Below are positions 1-10,789 of a stretch of 64,000 nucleotides of DNA, piece after piece (position 1 is the stretch's first letter; each line of letters opens with the position of its first letter). The notes beneath the pieces are model-generated. The model ran no database searches. It saw only the letters and a program-made list of their open reading frames with translations, and was not told the DNA's origin. The stretch comes from Papiliotrema nemorosa (lineage: Eukaryota > Basidiomycota > Tremellomycetes > Tremellales > Rhynchogastremaceae). Location: the NCBI GenBank assembly GCA_032158125.1, contig JASKOT010000011.1, positions 186,001-250,000 of the forward strand. The letters are read 5' to 3'. Made by a program: the position numbers and the translations under genes.

Positions 1-125
1 ACGAAAAGGAGATGCTACTTCAGGCGGTGAAAAGGTTTTTAGAGAGCAAGGATGGCCAGAGGGAGGACGGTCAGGAGGATGGCGACGAGGCAGAGAGTCA
101 AAACGGTATCAAAGACGAGTTGTAG
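1..125 (+). CDS. 3' end of a gene ending in KDEL (partial)
   Basis: An open frame enters from the left edge in frame 3 and stops at TAG 123-125. The visible 40 residues are charged and acidic, with an amphipathic stretch (KEMLLQAVKRFLESKD), then a Glu/Asp/Gln-rich linker, and the last four residues are KDEL. A C-terminal KDEL is a classical ER-retrieval signal, so a luminal ER protein is possible, but the tail could be fortuitous because nothing upstream is visible. The product family cannot be named. Confidence 0.6.
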   Translation, partial: EKEMLLQAVKRFLESKDGQREDGQEDGDEAESQNGIKDEL

Positions 126-427
126 CTGTGCCCACCAGCCATAGATGAGATGGGTTATCGTCTCGGTATTACGGTGATCATCGGCGGATGCAGTGAACCG
201 CGTTGGCATGTCGCGGGGGTTGCCGGGTATCGACGACTATTGCCGGAGAGTGACGTGGAGACTCCAGGTGTGTCACGTGGGGCAACCCTCTCCCGAGTAT
301 CAATACACGGCCCGGATCGACCTCGCTCTCATCTCTGCAATTGCCGAACAATCCCACCACACGCTCACACCACTTTTTTCACCTTTCCTACACATCGTAG
401 CAACACAACAACAGGTCATCGCCCATC
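126..427. other. Intergenic: terminator of the left gene and promoter of the thioesterase gene
   Basis: 302 bases between two plus-strand genes. No conserved frame is visible. The last 100 bases are CA/CT-rich (TTTTTTCACC, ACACAACAACAGG), typical of a short fungal 5' leader. Confidence 0.5.
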
Positions 428-1854
428 ATGTCATTTAGGAATCCCCTGTCTACCTTCTCAGCAGCAAGAACAGCCTTCACACACTCCTCCCATGCTAGGC
501 AAAGCACGATCCATCAGTCGGCTCAATCAACCTGGCGATACTACTCGACCACACCACCTCGATCAGCCTTTCGTAAATGGTCCGCGCGTCTGTGTACGTA
601 CTCATTGCCCTTACTTTTGACCATCGGCTGACTTGTAGTCCTCCTGGTAGCCTTTCCGGCGGTCTATGTAGCTGGATCGGCATTCCCCCCGAAAATCGTC
701 ATGCTCCTATATCCACGATACGCCCCTCCACCACCGGAAGCCGACTCGATGATGGGAAAAGCATTGACAAATGATGTAGAGGAAGAGATTCAAAAGTTGT
801 TGATCGTTGCCAAGCTAAGGCGGAGAGAGGGGTGGTATGAAACTCGTAAGTTTGCTCGAAGTCCAATTGTCGACGCTATGCGGACGATTTATCTGGTTTG
901 AAATCGGCGTCTGTACTGCTATAAGTTTTCTCATAGGGCTCTCAAGGGCCCACGCTGCCCCTGGACGAATTTTTGGCATACATGGCGGGAGATCGATACC
1001 TCGAATGCGGCTCACGCTCGATCATCGGACCATTTCTTCCCCTGATCAATGTTGGCGTCGAATGCTGGAGCTGACTGTACAGGTCCTTACGCTCGGTTCG
1101 ACCCTCAAAAGGTTCACAACTCGCTCACTGCCGGATCCCTGCGTGGTCCAGGCAAGTTGGCTGTCCCACCAATCTTGTTTGCTAAGAATGACGAATCCGA
1201 GGCTGTCGGTGAGTGGGCGATCCACGAGAAAATGGTCTCTCTCGCGGTGATGTACTAATGTAAAGCTGTGATTCATCTCGGAAGGGCTTTGTGTGGTCAC
1301 GATGGGATTATACATGGTGGTCTGATCTCGACCGTCTTTGATGAGACATTGGCCCGAAATGTGCGTACTAGTCAGGCGAGACAGTACGAGTCCTGACTTC
1401 TAGGCCTTGCTGAATCTCCCTACGCATATCGGAGTCACAGCCAGCTTGACTGTCAACTTCAAATCACCATGTCAAGCAGATCAGGTGAGCCTTGCGGTTC
1501 CTCCTCATCATCCCGCAGTCTCTCGTTCCTGACACAGTGGGCGTAGCTCATGAACCAGTTTGTCGTCGTTCGTACCAAGCTCGACACTATCAACGGGAGA
1601 AAAGCCACAGTCAGCGGTACGATGGAGACTCTAGACGGGGAGAAGGTTGCCGACGCTTCGTGAGTACACCATACCCTTCTTATCCCAATTTCAGCTGCGG
1701 GAGAAACAACTGACAAGGCAGAGCACTGTTTATCGAACCCAAATGGGCACAGTTTTTGCAATCCAGTGGAGTGACAGAAGCACTCGGAAGACCCATGCCG
1801 AGTCCGATAGCATCAGGGAGCTTGATGGACGATTCGACAGAGCGAATCATTTAA
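428..1854 (+). CDS. Hot-dog thioesterase (PaaI/THEM4-like, UPF0644 type), probably mitochondrial
   Basis: Predicted acyl-CoA thioesterase of the hot-dog fold, about 302 aa. Exons 428-593, 639-845, 1083-1208, 1266-1360, 1404-1484, 1559-1659 and 1722-1854 keep frame throughout. The N-terminus is rich in Ser/Thr/Arg with few acids, like a mitochondrial presequence, followed by a hydrophobic segment (LFLLVAFPAVYVAG) near residue 60. The hot-dog core carries NSLTAGSLRGPG, then CGHDGIIHGG with FDE, the HGG...D/E active-site pattern, and ends in LFIEPKWAQFL, typical of fungal UPF0644 proteins. Intron 2 (237 nt) is long for this genome. It was chosen because it joins WYETR to PYARF exactly in phase, although an open frame crosses part of it. 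The substrate is unknown. Confidence 0.85.
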
Positions 1855-2400
1855 GCGCATCACCAGACTGTCGAGCTAGAACGAAACGAGGCGGACTAGA
1901 AACGCAGATAGGAAAAGGATGGATTTGCATCCGTTGTCTTGATAGGACAGGAAACTACCCAGCTTTGCTAAATCTGATCTCAAGTCTACTTTTCAATGGA
2001 CGCCTGAGGCCGATGGTTGATGGTTTGATATCTGCTGATCTGAAGATGGAGATCATGGATGCCCAAACCGAGTCTGACGACCCTTGATACCTCGACGTGC
2101 AAAGTCTCGCAAGATCCGCAATGGGGCTATACTACAGGTTCATGGGATCTCTCTGCCTTCGCCATGTAGCGATAACAGTACTTTTGGCAGGTACTAGCCG
2201 AGCAATAATGGCAGCTTCCTATCCTGTCAACCTCAGAGCCGCGCCTATTTGAGTGTGCAGAATAAATAGGCGTCTGCCTGTGTGCCACAATTCGGAATTT
2301 GGACCCCTCGATGGGGTCAAAGTATTCGTAAATCTGATTGGGTCCGGATAAATAGCTTCCAGTCGAAACGGGTAATTTTCCGGCGAGCAGAAGAAGGATG
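1855..2400. other. Intergenic: 3' flank of the thioesterase gene and distal promoter of the bZIP gene
   Basis: No supported gene. Short frames here look random. An AATAAATAGG stretch near 2261 could be a polyadenylation or TATA-like element, but its role is unclear. Confidence 0.4.
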
Positions 2401-2950
2401 ACAAAGCTGCAACCACACCCTGAGCCAACCTTTTGTTGTCATCCTCTCTACCACTCTTCATCATCGCTACCTCTACCTCTGTCGACGTCGTCACTTGCAC
2501 AACCTCGACCTCATCTTGTCATCCTAAAAGTAGTCGTCGACATATATCTCTCGCTCGACTTTTATAACGAAAAGAACACGGCCAAAGGATTCAAGGAGAA
2601 AGTCTCGATTTCCAGCCCACGTTCCTCCGATCACATCACGGATCCCCCCCCACTTCGACACGCCCTTTCCCCTTGTCATCACTACCTCAAGCTTCTTGAT
2701 CGTCGCTGGCTTGTCTAGACATACCCACACAACCATCTCACTCGCCATCGAAAATCGCGCCATCGAATTGCTTACTCGACATCGCCCAGTATCGTTCTGA
2801 TCATCATTGAAATTCCGGTCATCGACCTTCTCACGTCTTCTCATTCGACGCTCCTTTGACCAGGCGCCTCCCACTTGTTATCGCTCTTACGCCTCAAGTA
2901 CGATCGCCCCTCTATCGCACTCTTGACCCGCTCTGCCAATCCTTTTCACC
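2401..2950 (+). promoter_or_regulatory. Pyrimidine-rich ATG-free leader/promoter of the bZIP gene
   Basis: From 2401 to the start codon at 2951 there is not one ATG on the plus strand in 550 bases. The region is CT/TC-rich (CTACCTCTACCTCTG, CCTTTCCCC), as expected of a long 5' untranslated leader. A TTTTATAACG stretch near 2560 could be a TATA-like element, which would leave about 350 nt of leader. No upstream reading frame can start in this stretch. Confidence 0.55.
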
Positions 2951-3711
2951 ATGTTCGACCTACCCGAACACCTTTCCTCGCTCAACGCGTTGGCTCCTTC
3001 CCCTTCTTCTCTTCCAGTGATGGACCAATCTGCCGAAGCGGCCGTGTGGGACTATCTCAACACTGACGAGCTTTTCCGAAACTTTGGCGTCCAACCCTCG
3101 GAAATGACCACAAAGCCCACTTCACCCGAAGAGAAAAAGACTTCCCCTCCCGCCGACCTCAAATCGTTCATTGAACAATTCGCCAATGAGAACACTGGAT
3201 TCGGTGGTGATTTCGGAGGACTCGGGTTGAACTATGCAGCCAGCACACCCGTTGCACCTGCACCTACACCTGTGGGCATCTCCACGGCAGACGTCATGCC
3301 CGTCAACGCTATTGCGGGAACTTCGGCTTCGCCATGGGAAACATCACCAGAAGAAGACCGGCCTTCTGGCGCAAAGAAGCTCAAGTCACTGGGCGCTGCC
3401 GCATTCGAGATTGAAGAGGAGTACGTCATGGTCATCACACAACGGTGATTCTAGCTAACTCTTACAGTAAGCGCAGGAGAAACACTGAAGCATCCGCTCG
3501 ATTCCGTGCGAAGAAGAAGGAAAGGGAACAGAACCTCGAACGACGGGCCAAAGAGCTCGAGAACCAGGTCGCCCAGCTATCCGCCGAGAAGGCTTCATTA
3601 GAGAATGAGAACAAGCTGTTGAAAGCCATTGTACTGGGCGGAAACGGCGGTCAATCTTCCGGCGTCGACCTCGCTTCATTAGTCGGCAAGAGGAAACGCG
3701 ATCACGAGTAG
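2951..3711 (+). CDS. bZIP transcription factor, Cys3/Gcn4-type
   Basis: Two exons (2951-3420, 3468-3711) give 237 aa. The N-terminal 155 residues are acidic, Pro/Ser-rich and of activation-domain character. The intron splits a codon just before the basic region KRRRNTEASARFRAKKKERE, which is followed by a leucine zipper (LERRAKELENQVAQLSAEK, then LENENKLLK). The basic region with NTEASARFRAKKK is the signature of fungal Cys3/MetR-type sulfur regulators and their close relatives, so control of sulfur amino-acid genes is the best guess. Gcn4-like function cannot be excluded. The start was taken at 2951 because it is the first ATG after a 550-nt ATG-free leader and lies in a CACC-ATG context. 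Confidence 0.85.
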
Positions 3712-4319
3712 GCGTCAATCGCGACAACGACAAATCGACAAAAGCAATCTTAGACATGCGATTCTTACGGGTATATCGATCCAACTCGATTCCAACACCC
3801 TTGTAATACTACAACAAATGTTGTCAATCTTCAACTCTAGACACAGTCTTTTCTTTTGGTACTCGACGAGGCTTTGTGGACGATACGTGTTAAGAAGGGG
3901 CCAGACATCGGTTCCAGTGTCGGTGCAGCGGCGCAGCACGCGGAGGAGATAGGAACTGGAAGGGGGGAAGAAGAAAATTTGGAAGCCGCTGAGGCGAACG
4001 AGGCAGGTCAGGCTTCAGAGCGACTACGAGTACCGTATTGTACAGTCCATGCAGGAAATACAAATCCACAGTCTGTTCTATCCAATCAGGACGGGGGTTG
4101 GTACGGTTAATCTGGCTTCAGGATATCCGAGCGTAGCGGAGAGCGAAAAGATACGACGAGGCGGCTACAGAGACATGGTGCATCGATTGCGTGATTCGCG
4201 ACTCGACTCTCGGAGGCGCCGTCGATCAGACTACACTCAAGCTTCGCTTAAAGCATCATATTGATCTATCCCCAACTGGTAGCTCGCATTGCAGCTAAAA
4301 GCCTGCATGAGAGGATAAA
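3712..4319. other. Convergent intergenic region (3' flanks)
   Basis: 608 bases between two convergent stop codons. No conserved frame was found. It should contain both 3' untranslated regions and terminators. Confidence 0.5.
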
Positions 4320-5661
4320 TTACAACTTCGCCTTTGGCTTGATCTCCCAGAAATCCCACAATCCTTCAGCTTCGATCGCACGACGTATGGGACCATTATT
4401 ATTCCTGACCTCCCATGCTATCCTCTCGTGCATGTGTTTCTGTCCCGGTGCATTCCTGACAAAATCGGGAGTCAGGTCGTACCCTATGCTCGCGGCATGT
4501 ATCAATATTGCCCTGTTCCCCTCAGCTGCTCCTCGCCTTTCAAGTGCGCAAAGACTGAATGACGGCAGAAGACTCACGATGTCAAACCATAGACCGGTTT
4601 TATACCCTCGCCTTCTTTACCTGTGAGGAACTGATGCATTCTCACCGGCCCTGATCCCCAGGGTACATCCCTGTACTGATAATACCTCCCTTCTTTTCCG
4701 CCAACCACCCCTAGCCCCAGTGAGTATGGGACAGCAGGAGGCGGTGGAGCAACTACAGGCTGTGAAGCGAAAGAAGAGGGGAAGAAAGGGGCGGAACGGG
4801 ACGAAAGACCATAGTTCCATCCTGGAATTTTGGAGGGATGGGAATGAAGGAACGCCTGGAGTGGCATCGAGAAGAGGTGGGACACCTCGGATGGGTTGAG
4901 TATGGGATTGATAGTGTTGTCTGTGACTAGTAATACCACTCTATACCATCAGCCAACCCCAATGCTGATCATTAAGGCGTGAGCTGGGTTGCTCAGGTCG
5001 TTGCGTACGTACGGAGTGACCAGGAGTCCGTTACCAGTCAAGAAGATGTCGAGGCACCCTAAGAAGAGGATCTTCTCGCTGTCCAACGGCAGACCGATCT
5101 GGACTCTTAGCCTACATCCATGTGATCAGTAGTTGTGCGTGATACCTCTTCATAAGCTTCCCTTCGCTAAAGTGTCAGCGATAGTCGTCAGAACAGAGGT
5201 GGATTTTCGGTTTGCGGTAGATGACACGGTCATACTACTCACCGCCGTACCCTCGGGGTCCGCATCCCCCTCTTCATACTTCCCTCCTGGAAGAGCCGTA
5301 TCACTCGCATAAGATCGCATGTCTCCTGCGCGACTATCCCATCAGCTCAAGCAGCAAGCTGCGAGGGGGGGCTCACGTAGAGAGCAGGACGTATAGGTCG
5401 CCTAGTCGACCAACGAATAGTCTAGGTCTCAGTCATACCATCTGCACGAGGTCGCGATGTCAGTCTCACATGATGGCCACTGCAGCTTGTCTCCTAACCG
5501 GGATCGGCCATGAAAGAGGTTCCGGCTCATAGTGCATTAACCGGTGGAGACATCTACCGGGTTAGCTCCCACCTAGCAGCGAGTCAGGATCAGTCTCACT
5601 GTAATGATTCAGCCTTCAAAGGGGGTAGGAGGGATTCTACCTTGTCTATACGCCTCGTCAT
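4320..5661 (-). CDS. Nudix hydrolase, CoA diphosphatase type (Pcd1/NUDT7-like), copy 1
   Basis: Predicted to hydrolyse CoA or its derivatives to 3',5'-ADP and phosphopantetheine. Eight exons in transcript order: 5661-5600, 5553-5470, 5421-5377, 5333-5243, 5166-5146, 5098-5013, 4940-4578 and 4536-4320, giving 322 aa. RQAAVAIILFVGRLGDLYVLL precedes the Nudix box: LPGGKYEEGDADPEGTA, then RREAYEEIGLP. The box is split by three introns, including a 21-nt exon coding RREAYEE. The residue usually Glu just before the seven-residue spacer looks like Ala, while REAYEE is intact. A Pro/Ala-rich loop lies in the C-terminal half. The family is the same as the gene at 29587-30916, which is divergent enough to be an old paralogue. 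No C-terminal SKL-type peroxisomal signal is seen (it ends KPKAKL). Confidence 0.88.
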
Positions 5662-6214
5662 GTTGCCATGGCTGTCAGTGGTGAATGAGAGCTCGATCTT
5701 GCAGCAATGAGGGGTCGAGAGGGAGTTGAGGTAGGAAGTCGTGACGTCACCTTGCTCGTTATTGTTGCGGTCGTCAAGGAGGTGGGTGTCCTAGCGACAA
5801 GCTCAAAGCAGATGCATAGCATGAGCCAGTTTAGATCTATGCACGGGATATTGGAGTCTCGTCATCACCTCAGCTACATGCATGCTCCCCGAAGCGACGG
5901 AGAAGGGGTCCCAGGTGAGAGGAGGTGACATTGGTCACATTGAGGGGTTGAGTCACCCTCGCCCCGATCCAGACTTGACTCTCTTCTTTCCCTTTCAACA
6001 ATGTCTTCACGCCTCTACACAGTCTCAATCCCTCATCTCCCTTCCTCTTACTCCCCTGAGCTAGCCGTGCCGGATCTTCTGGCCACCACTGTCATCTGCG
6101 GAAGATAGCCTTTGGTGTTAGACCGAGCTAGCGGTCCAACTGGCTGTCCCCTCCCCCCTCCCCTCCCGGCGTCTCCTCTGTCTGTACCTATCTCTCGAGG
6201 GCTTAGGGACCAAT
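5662..6214. other. Divergent promoter between the Nudix gene and the unknown 6.2-8.3 kb gene
   Basis: 553 bases, head to head. It contains a perfect CRE-type palindrome at 5742-5749 and CT-rich leader sequence next to 6215. No gene was recognised. Confidence 0.5.
5742..5749. promoter_or_regulatory. CRE/ATF palindrome TGACGTCA
   Basis: Perfect TGACGTCA (extended GTGACGTCAC) about 85 bases upstream of the Nudix start codon on the minus strand. This is the full-site target of CREB/ATF-type and some other bZIP factors. Occupancy is inference. Confidence 0.45.
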
Positions 6215-8265
6215 ATGGCCGCAGATCGAAACAATTTGATTCGCGAATGGCACCTGAGGCATCCCACCCGGTCCTTCTTGATGGAGATCGGTCTGCTGGA
6301 AAGGCTTGTATACCCCAACCCCTACCTTACCCGAGTGAGATCCCCTCCCTCCTCCGAGGAATCCCTTCGATCGGAATACCTCCCCTCACCAGACGAGACA
6401 TCTTTCACTCCGACACTCTTTCGCCCGCAACAAGCCGAATCGTCGGATGAAGACGATGTCGCCCAACACGCCCTGGATGACGCAGAGCTCACCTCTACGG
6501 TCGACTCGAGCGAACCCCGTCGTGTTCGACATATTAGAGAAGATCTGCTCAAAGCTCTCATTGCGACATTCACCATCGTCAATACCGCGATACCAGGTCA
6601 AGGTCCTTACGAGATACCGAAATGGGTGACCAAGTCTCATTGGGATGTCCCAAATGACCCTCGGCGAAAGATCAATGCGATGGTCAAGACACCTTGGAAG
6701 GATTTGAACGATTCCGTGGGTAATATCCTCAAGAGCATGAGAGATAAACGGGTCATGCAGAATCGTTATGTTGCTGCAGGACTAGGTCAGTCATCCACGA
6801 TGCAAAGGGGTGATTGCTGATGAACAGCGGTATTGATGTATTTCGGACAGGGGATTGTGCGGAGGCATTCGAGGGACGGCTCGTCGATCTACCGTGCCAT
6901 GTCTCAGCTTGACAAACTCCAGAATCTTCTCAAGGCTTATGACGACCCTTTCCGAATGGTTTGTCGACATCAAATTGGCTAAGAAGACCCGCTGACCGAA
7001 CAGGGCACCGAGAAGGAATTGCTCATGACAACCTCGCCAGTGCTGCTCTGTCGAACGGCTCATCTGACCCTTTCGCGCCCTGACTCAGGCCCACTCCCGG
7101 AGTACAACTTGTCCACCTTGCCTTTCGCTCAACCTCGTTTCGTCTTGTCCCATACAAATATGCGACTGCTCCTCATGACCTTCGGAGTGCAGCCTCCAGA
7201 CCTTATTCTACGCCTCTCCCTGCGAGACAACCAGCTTCAATGTGAGTCACCAAGCCGATTGCCGCTTACGTTCCAGCTTTCCCAGCGTGGAAACCATTCC
7301 CATTCCCGGCTCTGGTCTCCATCGACCTGTCTGATAACATGGACCTGCGATATCTTCCGCTCTCTTTCATCGAGCTCAATTCGCTCAACGACGTGGAGAC
7401 GCGTCACACTCAGCTGGTTGCCCAGCACAAGGAAACCCAGTGGGAAGTTCGACCAGAGTATTATCAAGAATCTGAGGATGAGTCTGAGGAAGAAGAACCC
7501 TTAAACTCGATACCCGTCAGTCCTGCTGCCAACATTCCGCAGACCGACTCGGTGGTCGACTGCTTTGGTACAGGTCTCGGCAGACGAATCAACTGGAACG
7601 CCATCGAATTTTGCGCCGCATGGAGCAGGAGAACCTCTAGTCGAGGATCAAGAGCGATCTCCCGTCGAGTATCTAGGATGCCCTCACCTCCCCCAGAAGC
7701 AGCCTCGCCTCCCTCCGAAGAAGTTCCGCCAGAGACGGAGCCTGTTCCGTTGCCTGCTGCCCCTGTGGAAGATCCGACACCTGGACCAATTGAGACCAAT
7801 AAGGGCGTAAAGAGACTGGTCGACCTGGCCATCGCCGTTCTGATCAAGTATCAGGCTCAAATCACAGAGTCTGAAGGTGGACACATTACTCCAAGCGACC
7901 CCTTTCCTGGAACCAACTACACTCCTGTCCGATCTCCGGTACAAGCCTTCGACCGTCTTCCGAATCGATTGTACGACCCAATATCGCTTCCTTCACACCT
8001 CAAAGACCAGATGGACCGTACTTTCCTCTGCGAGATGTGCGGAACACCTGCCACACACGAAATTCAACCTCGAGATTTGCCCGAAGCGATCGCCAGGGGC
8101 AACGCCATGTTGTTTGGCAAGGTTTCCAGCATTTTCGCTTACTCGGTCCCGACTATGAGAGGCGAAAGCGGCTGGCTGGACGCGAATGGCGTGGCGAACA
8201 AAAACTTGAAGATCAAGGCGATGCTCTGCGAAAGGTGCAGGGAGGACTTGGTCAAGGACGACTGA
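6215..8265 (+). CDS. Unknown large protein with C-terminal CxxC pairs
   Basis: Four exons (6215-6785, 6828-6958, 7004-7241, 7277-8265) give about 642 aa. No family was recognised. The N-terminal part is acidic and Ser-rich (QQAESSDEDDVAQ). A mid-section has LRR-like spacing (LVSIDLSDNMDLRYLPLSF, then LNSLNDVE). A Pro/Glu/Ser-rich linker (about residues 430-500) precedes a C-terminal region with CEMCGTP and, 60 residues later, CERCRED, which could bind one zinc ion. Exon phases agree at all junctions. The combination of LRR-like turns and a C-terminal zinc site could mean a scaffold or regulatory protein, but this is a guess. Confidence 0.7.
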
Positions 8266-8702
8266 TGTCGACACCTCAGACATGACAAGCTACCCTTTCA
8301 TAATATGATGATACACCTGAACGCTTACGACCTCCTACAAGATCCTGTAATGCCGCTTGATGACTCTTTACGATATTCGAAATGCATATCAGTGGCATGT
8401 GTACGTGTGATGCCATTCGTCAAAGGTAGCCTTCTCCATAAAACGCGAAGGGGACTCAGCGATCTGTGGAGCGTCTGACGTCCAGCAAAGCGCACATCTG
8501 ACTTGTTACTGACCTGCAGACCCTTCAGGTGCGTCCCTTGCAAAAAATGGGCTTCCTTTCTCCTGAGAATTCTAATGGTCGATTCGGTCAATAAACAACG
8601 ATTTGCACGGTTGAGCCCCTCCCTCTGTTCTCGATCCCTGTACAACTTCGTCAAGCATCAAATCACTTAATCTTAAAGCCCAATCGCGAAACAGTGCCAG
8701 TG
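8266..8702. other. Intergenic: promoter of orphan gene A1
   Basis: 437 bases. No gene or convincing TATA box was recognised. Confidence 0.45.
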
Positions 8703-9437
8703 ATGTCAGAGACGAGCCGCGCGACACTTACAATTAATCAATGGTGGTCAGAGGTCCACAACACGATTGATGAGCTTGTCAGACAGAAGAATCTATCCAA
8801 AGAGACGAGCTCGAGCTTCAAGAACAGCTTCAAAACCTTGAAACCTGTTCGGAAGGGTGGTCTCTATAATAAAGCCTCCTCTCTGTCGAGGCGATACGAG
8901 ATCATCAGTCGCGGATACAGAGAAGATTCTCGTTTGCACCACCTCGCTATCGAATCCCGCATTTATGCAGGTGAGACTGAAAATAGCGAGTATCAGGACC
9001 ATATTCTGACTGGGAGGTGCAAGGTGGATCTGCAAAACAGTCGGAAAAGAAAGCCTACCACCAAAAGGATCGGCAAAACCGATACGAAGGGAGACTTCAC
9101 CCTTTGGTCGTCCATGCAGGCGAATATCAGGGAAGGCTGCAGTGCAATGTTTGGCCAGATTCCCATGCAATTCGGTGAGCACGAATCGGATCGAGGGGAA
9201 TTCATCAGCACAAGGCTTGAGGCGTGCAAATCTTACTTGACTTCCCAGTACAATGACGAGATCCTTTTCAGTGGTTCCAGCGAGGTGCCCCATTGGAAAG
9301 AGTGGGACTGGGAAACGATGGACGATCATCACCTCCAGATTTCCTTCACCGCGGAGGTCACTGATGCAGCGGGTACTAAGCAAGAACCCATCACATTCTA
9401 TTTCGACTTTGAAGGGGAACCCAAGCTAGACGAGTAG
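8703..9437 (+). CDS. Orphan family A, copy 1 (unknown function)
   Basis: Intronless, 244 aa. It is related to the next two genes: all three begin MS plus a short variable head, have a predicted helical N-terminal region of about 60 residues, then a beta-like module. Here that module reads YEIISRGYREDSRLHHLAIE, followed by an FTLWSSMQANIREG segment where the others have a Tyr/Trp-Phe-Pro motif. It is the most divergent copy and has a longer C-terminal half ending in acidic, aromatic-rich sequence. ATG 8703 is preferred because it aligns with the starts of copies 2 and 3. There is no signal peptide or membrane segment. No known family was recognised. Confidence 0.65.
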   Translation: MSETSRATLTINQWWSEVHNTIDELVRQKNLSKETSSSFKNSFKTLKPVRKGGLYNKASSLSRRYEIISRGYREDSRLHHLAIESRIYAGETENSEYQDHILTGRCKVDLQNSRKRKPTTKRIGKTDTKGDFTLWSSMQANIREGCSAMFGQIPMQFGEHESDRGEFISTRLEACKSYLTSQYNDEILFSGSSEVPHWKEWDWETMDDHHLQISFTAEVTDAAGTKQEPITFYFDFEGEPKLDE

Positions 9438-10153
9438 ATGGAAGATTGAACGAGTAAACAATCGCAGCGATCGTCTACATACTTGCTCAGCGTCGTAGCA
9501 TACGGTCCATGCAGACGGCTTGAGACTTGGAGGACCTCTGAGACCTATTCGTTCGAGTGTGCAGTGTGAGGCTGACCGCTTATTGCCCGAATGCTAGTGG
9601 ACGAGTAAGGGACGGGCAAGGGACCGAGATGGAGAACAGCAGTCTGATTAACAATTTGGAGCGGCCTCGCAACATCAATGCGCGATGATTACAGTCCCTG
9701 ATAATCTGATCGCACGCTGCATACTGTATCCGTAACTCTCACTGCTATTCGCCACCGAGAGAACCCAGGTCCTGCGCTGCGTGTTGTGATCGGGATGACC
9801 AAGTGTAATGACGGTGAGAGGCGGCAGATATGCAAGGACTCGCCACTTTTGTTCTTATGACCATGTCGTTCTTTTGACTAGGACCCCGAGAAGGAGTCTT
9901 TGGATCTTCGAGCCACAATTGTCTCATCGCTACGTTCTCGAGAATCGAATTACCCCATGCAACGCTTCCTTTGATATTTGAGCTCCTGAGGTGGAGCAAT
10001 TGTGGTGGCAAGCAGCAACATAGTGTACATAGACTTGCTGCACTGCCGTCTGTGTTATTCGAGACTGTCGGTTGGATATAAAGCTGTATGGCTCCCGCCT
10101 CACACCCAGACAACCACCCGCCCTATCTCGGCTCATCCCTGAGTCGATTCATC
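9438..10153. other. Intergenic: 3' flank of A1 and promoter/leader of A2
   Basis: 716 bases without a supported gene. A TATA box sits near the right end (separate entry). Confidence 0.45.
10077..10082 (+). promoter_or_regulatory. TATA box (TATAAA) of orphan gene A2
   Basis: GGATATAAAGC lies only 11 bases before ATG 10088 but 72-77 bases before ATG 10154. A TATA box so close to 10088 would place that ATG upstream of transcription start, so it argues for translation from 10154. Confidence 0.55.
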
Positions 10154-10789
10154 ATGTCTGCTTCTGGCGACCGGCAGGATACGAAGCTATCGGCAAGTGA
10201 ATGGAACCGAAGTTTGAACACCATGGTAGGGAGATTGTGTCAACTGGGGCTTGCTTATGGGGAATCGAGCGGTCTCTCCAACAGTTTTAGGAGACAGAAA
10301 GACAACAAGGAGATGTATGAGTGGGATAGTACAAACAAGTTTGAAGTTGTGTCTATCGAGTATCGAGCCGAAGAAGCAGGTCACGTCTTTACTGTCGAAT
10401 CAAGAGTGTGGCTCGAGGGCACAGAGGAACCGCTGCTTGACACGAGGACTGCAAAGACCAAATGGGCTCATGGATACCAGCGAGGTCATACTTACTATGC
10501 TTGGTCACAATTCCCGGAAGATGGTGAGGATCTCAGGACTGGGCCGAGCAATGTGACCTTCGCGACTCGGCCTGATAACGACTCATACCAATCTGCCGTC
10601 CAGGCTGGCTCCAGTCGGAGTATCCCAGACTCCCCCGTTGAAGTCGAGACTATGCAGAGGTCCGAAGAGGAGGAAACGAAGATCAAAGTCGAGCTCGCAG
10701 ATCTTGATCGACCGATCAAACGGGAGTTTGACGACAGCGATGAAGAGACCAAGAAGAGGGTGAAAATTGAGCGTGAGGATTCCGAGTGA
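10154..10789 (+). CDS. Orphan family A, copy 2 (unknown function)
   Basis: Intronless, 211 aa from ATG 10154. The core shares with copy 3 the pattern FEVVSIEYRAEEAGHVFTVE and later YYAWSQFPEDGEDLRTG. Copy 3 has LEIVSMELDGTETGYKLTVV and YQWAEFPAEGEDLLTS. The last 60 residues are highly charged (EEEETKIKVELAD, RPIKREFDDSDEE, then KKRVKIERE), with VKIE/IKVE/IKRE motifs resembling sumoylation consensus sites, and a KKRVK run that may be a nuclear signal. This suggests a nuclear protein but no function. Confidence 0.65.
   Translation: MSASGDRQDTKLSASEWNRSLNTMVGRLCQLGLAYGESSGLSNSFRRQKDNKEMYEWDSTNKFEVVSIEYRAEEAGHVFTVESRVWLEGTEEPLLDTRTAKTKWAHGYQRGHTYYAWSQFPEDGEDLRTGPSNVTFATRPDNDSYQSAVQAGSSRSIPDSPVEVETMQRSEEEETKIKVELADLDRPIKREFDDSDEETKKRVKIEREDSE

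Noticed and set aside
846..1082. Open frame continuing from the thioesterase exon 2 into the intron
   Set aside because: Splicing 845 to 1083 gives the conserved WYETR-PYARF join exactly in phase. Frames across the intron do not lead to NSLTAGSLRGPG.
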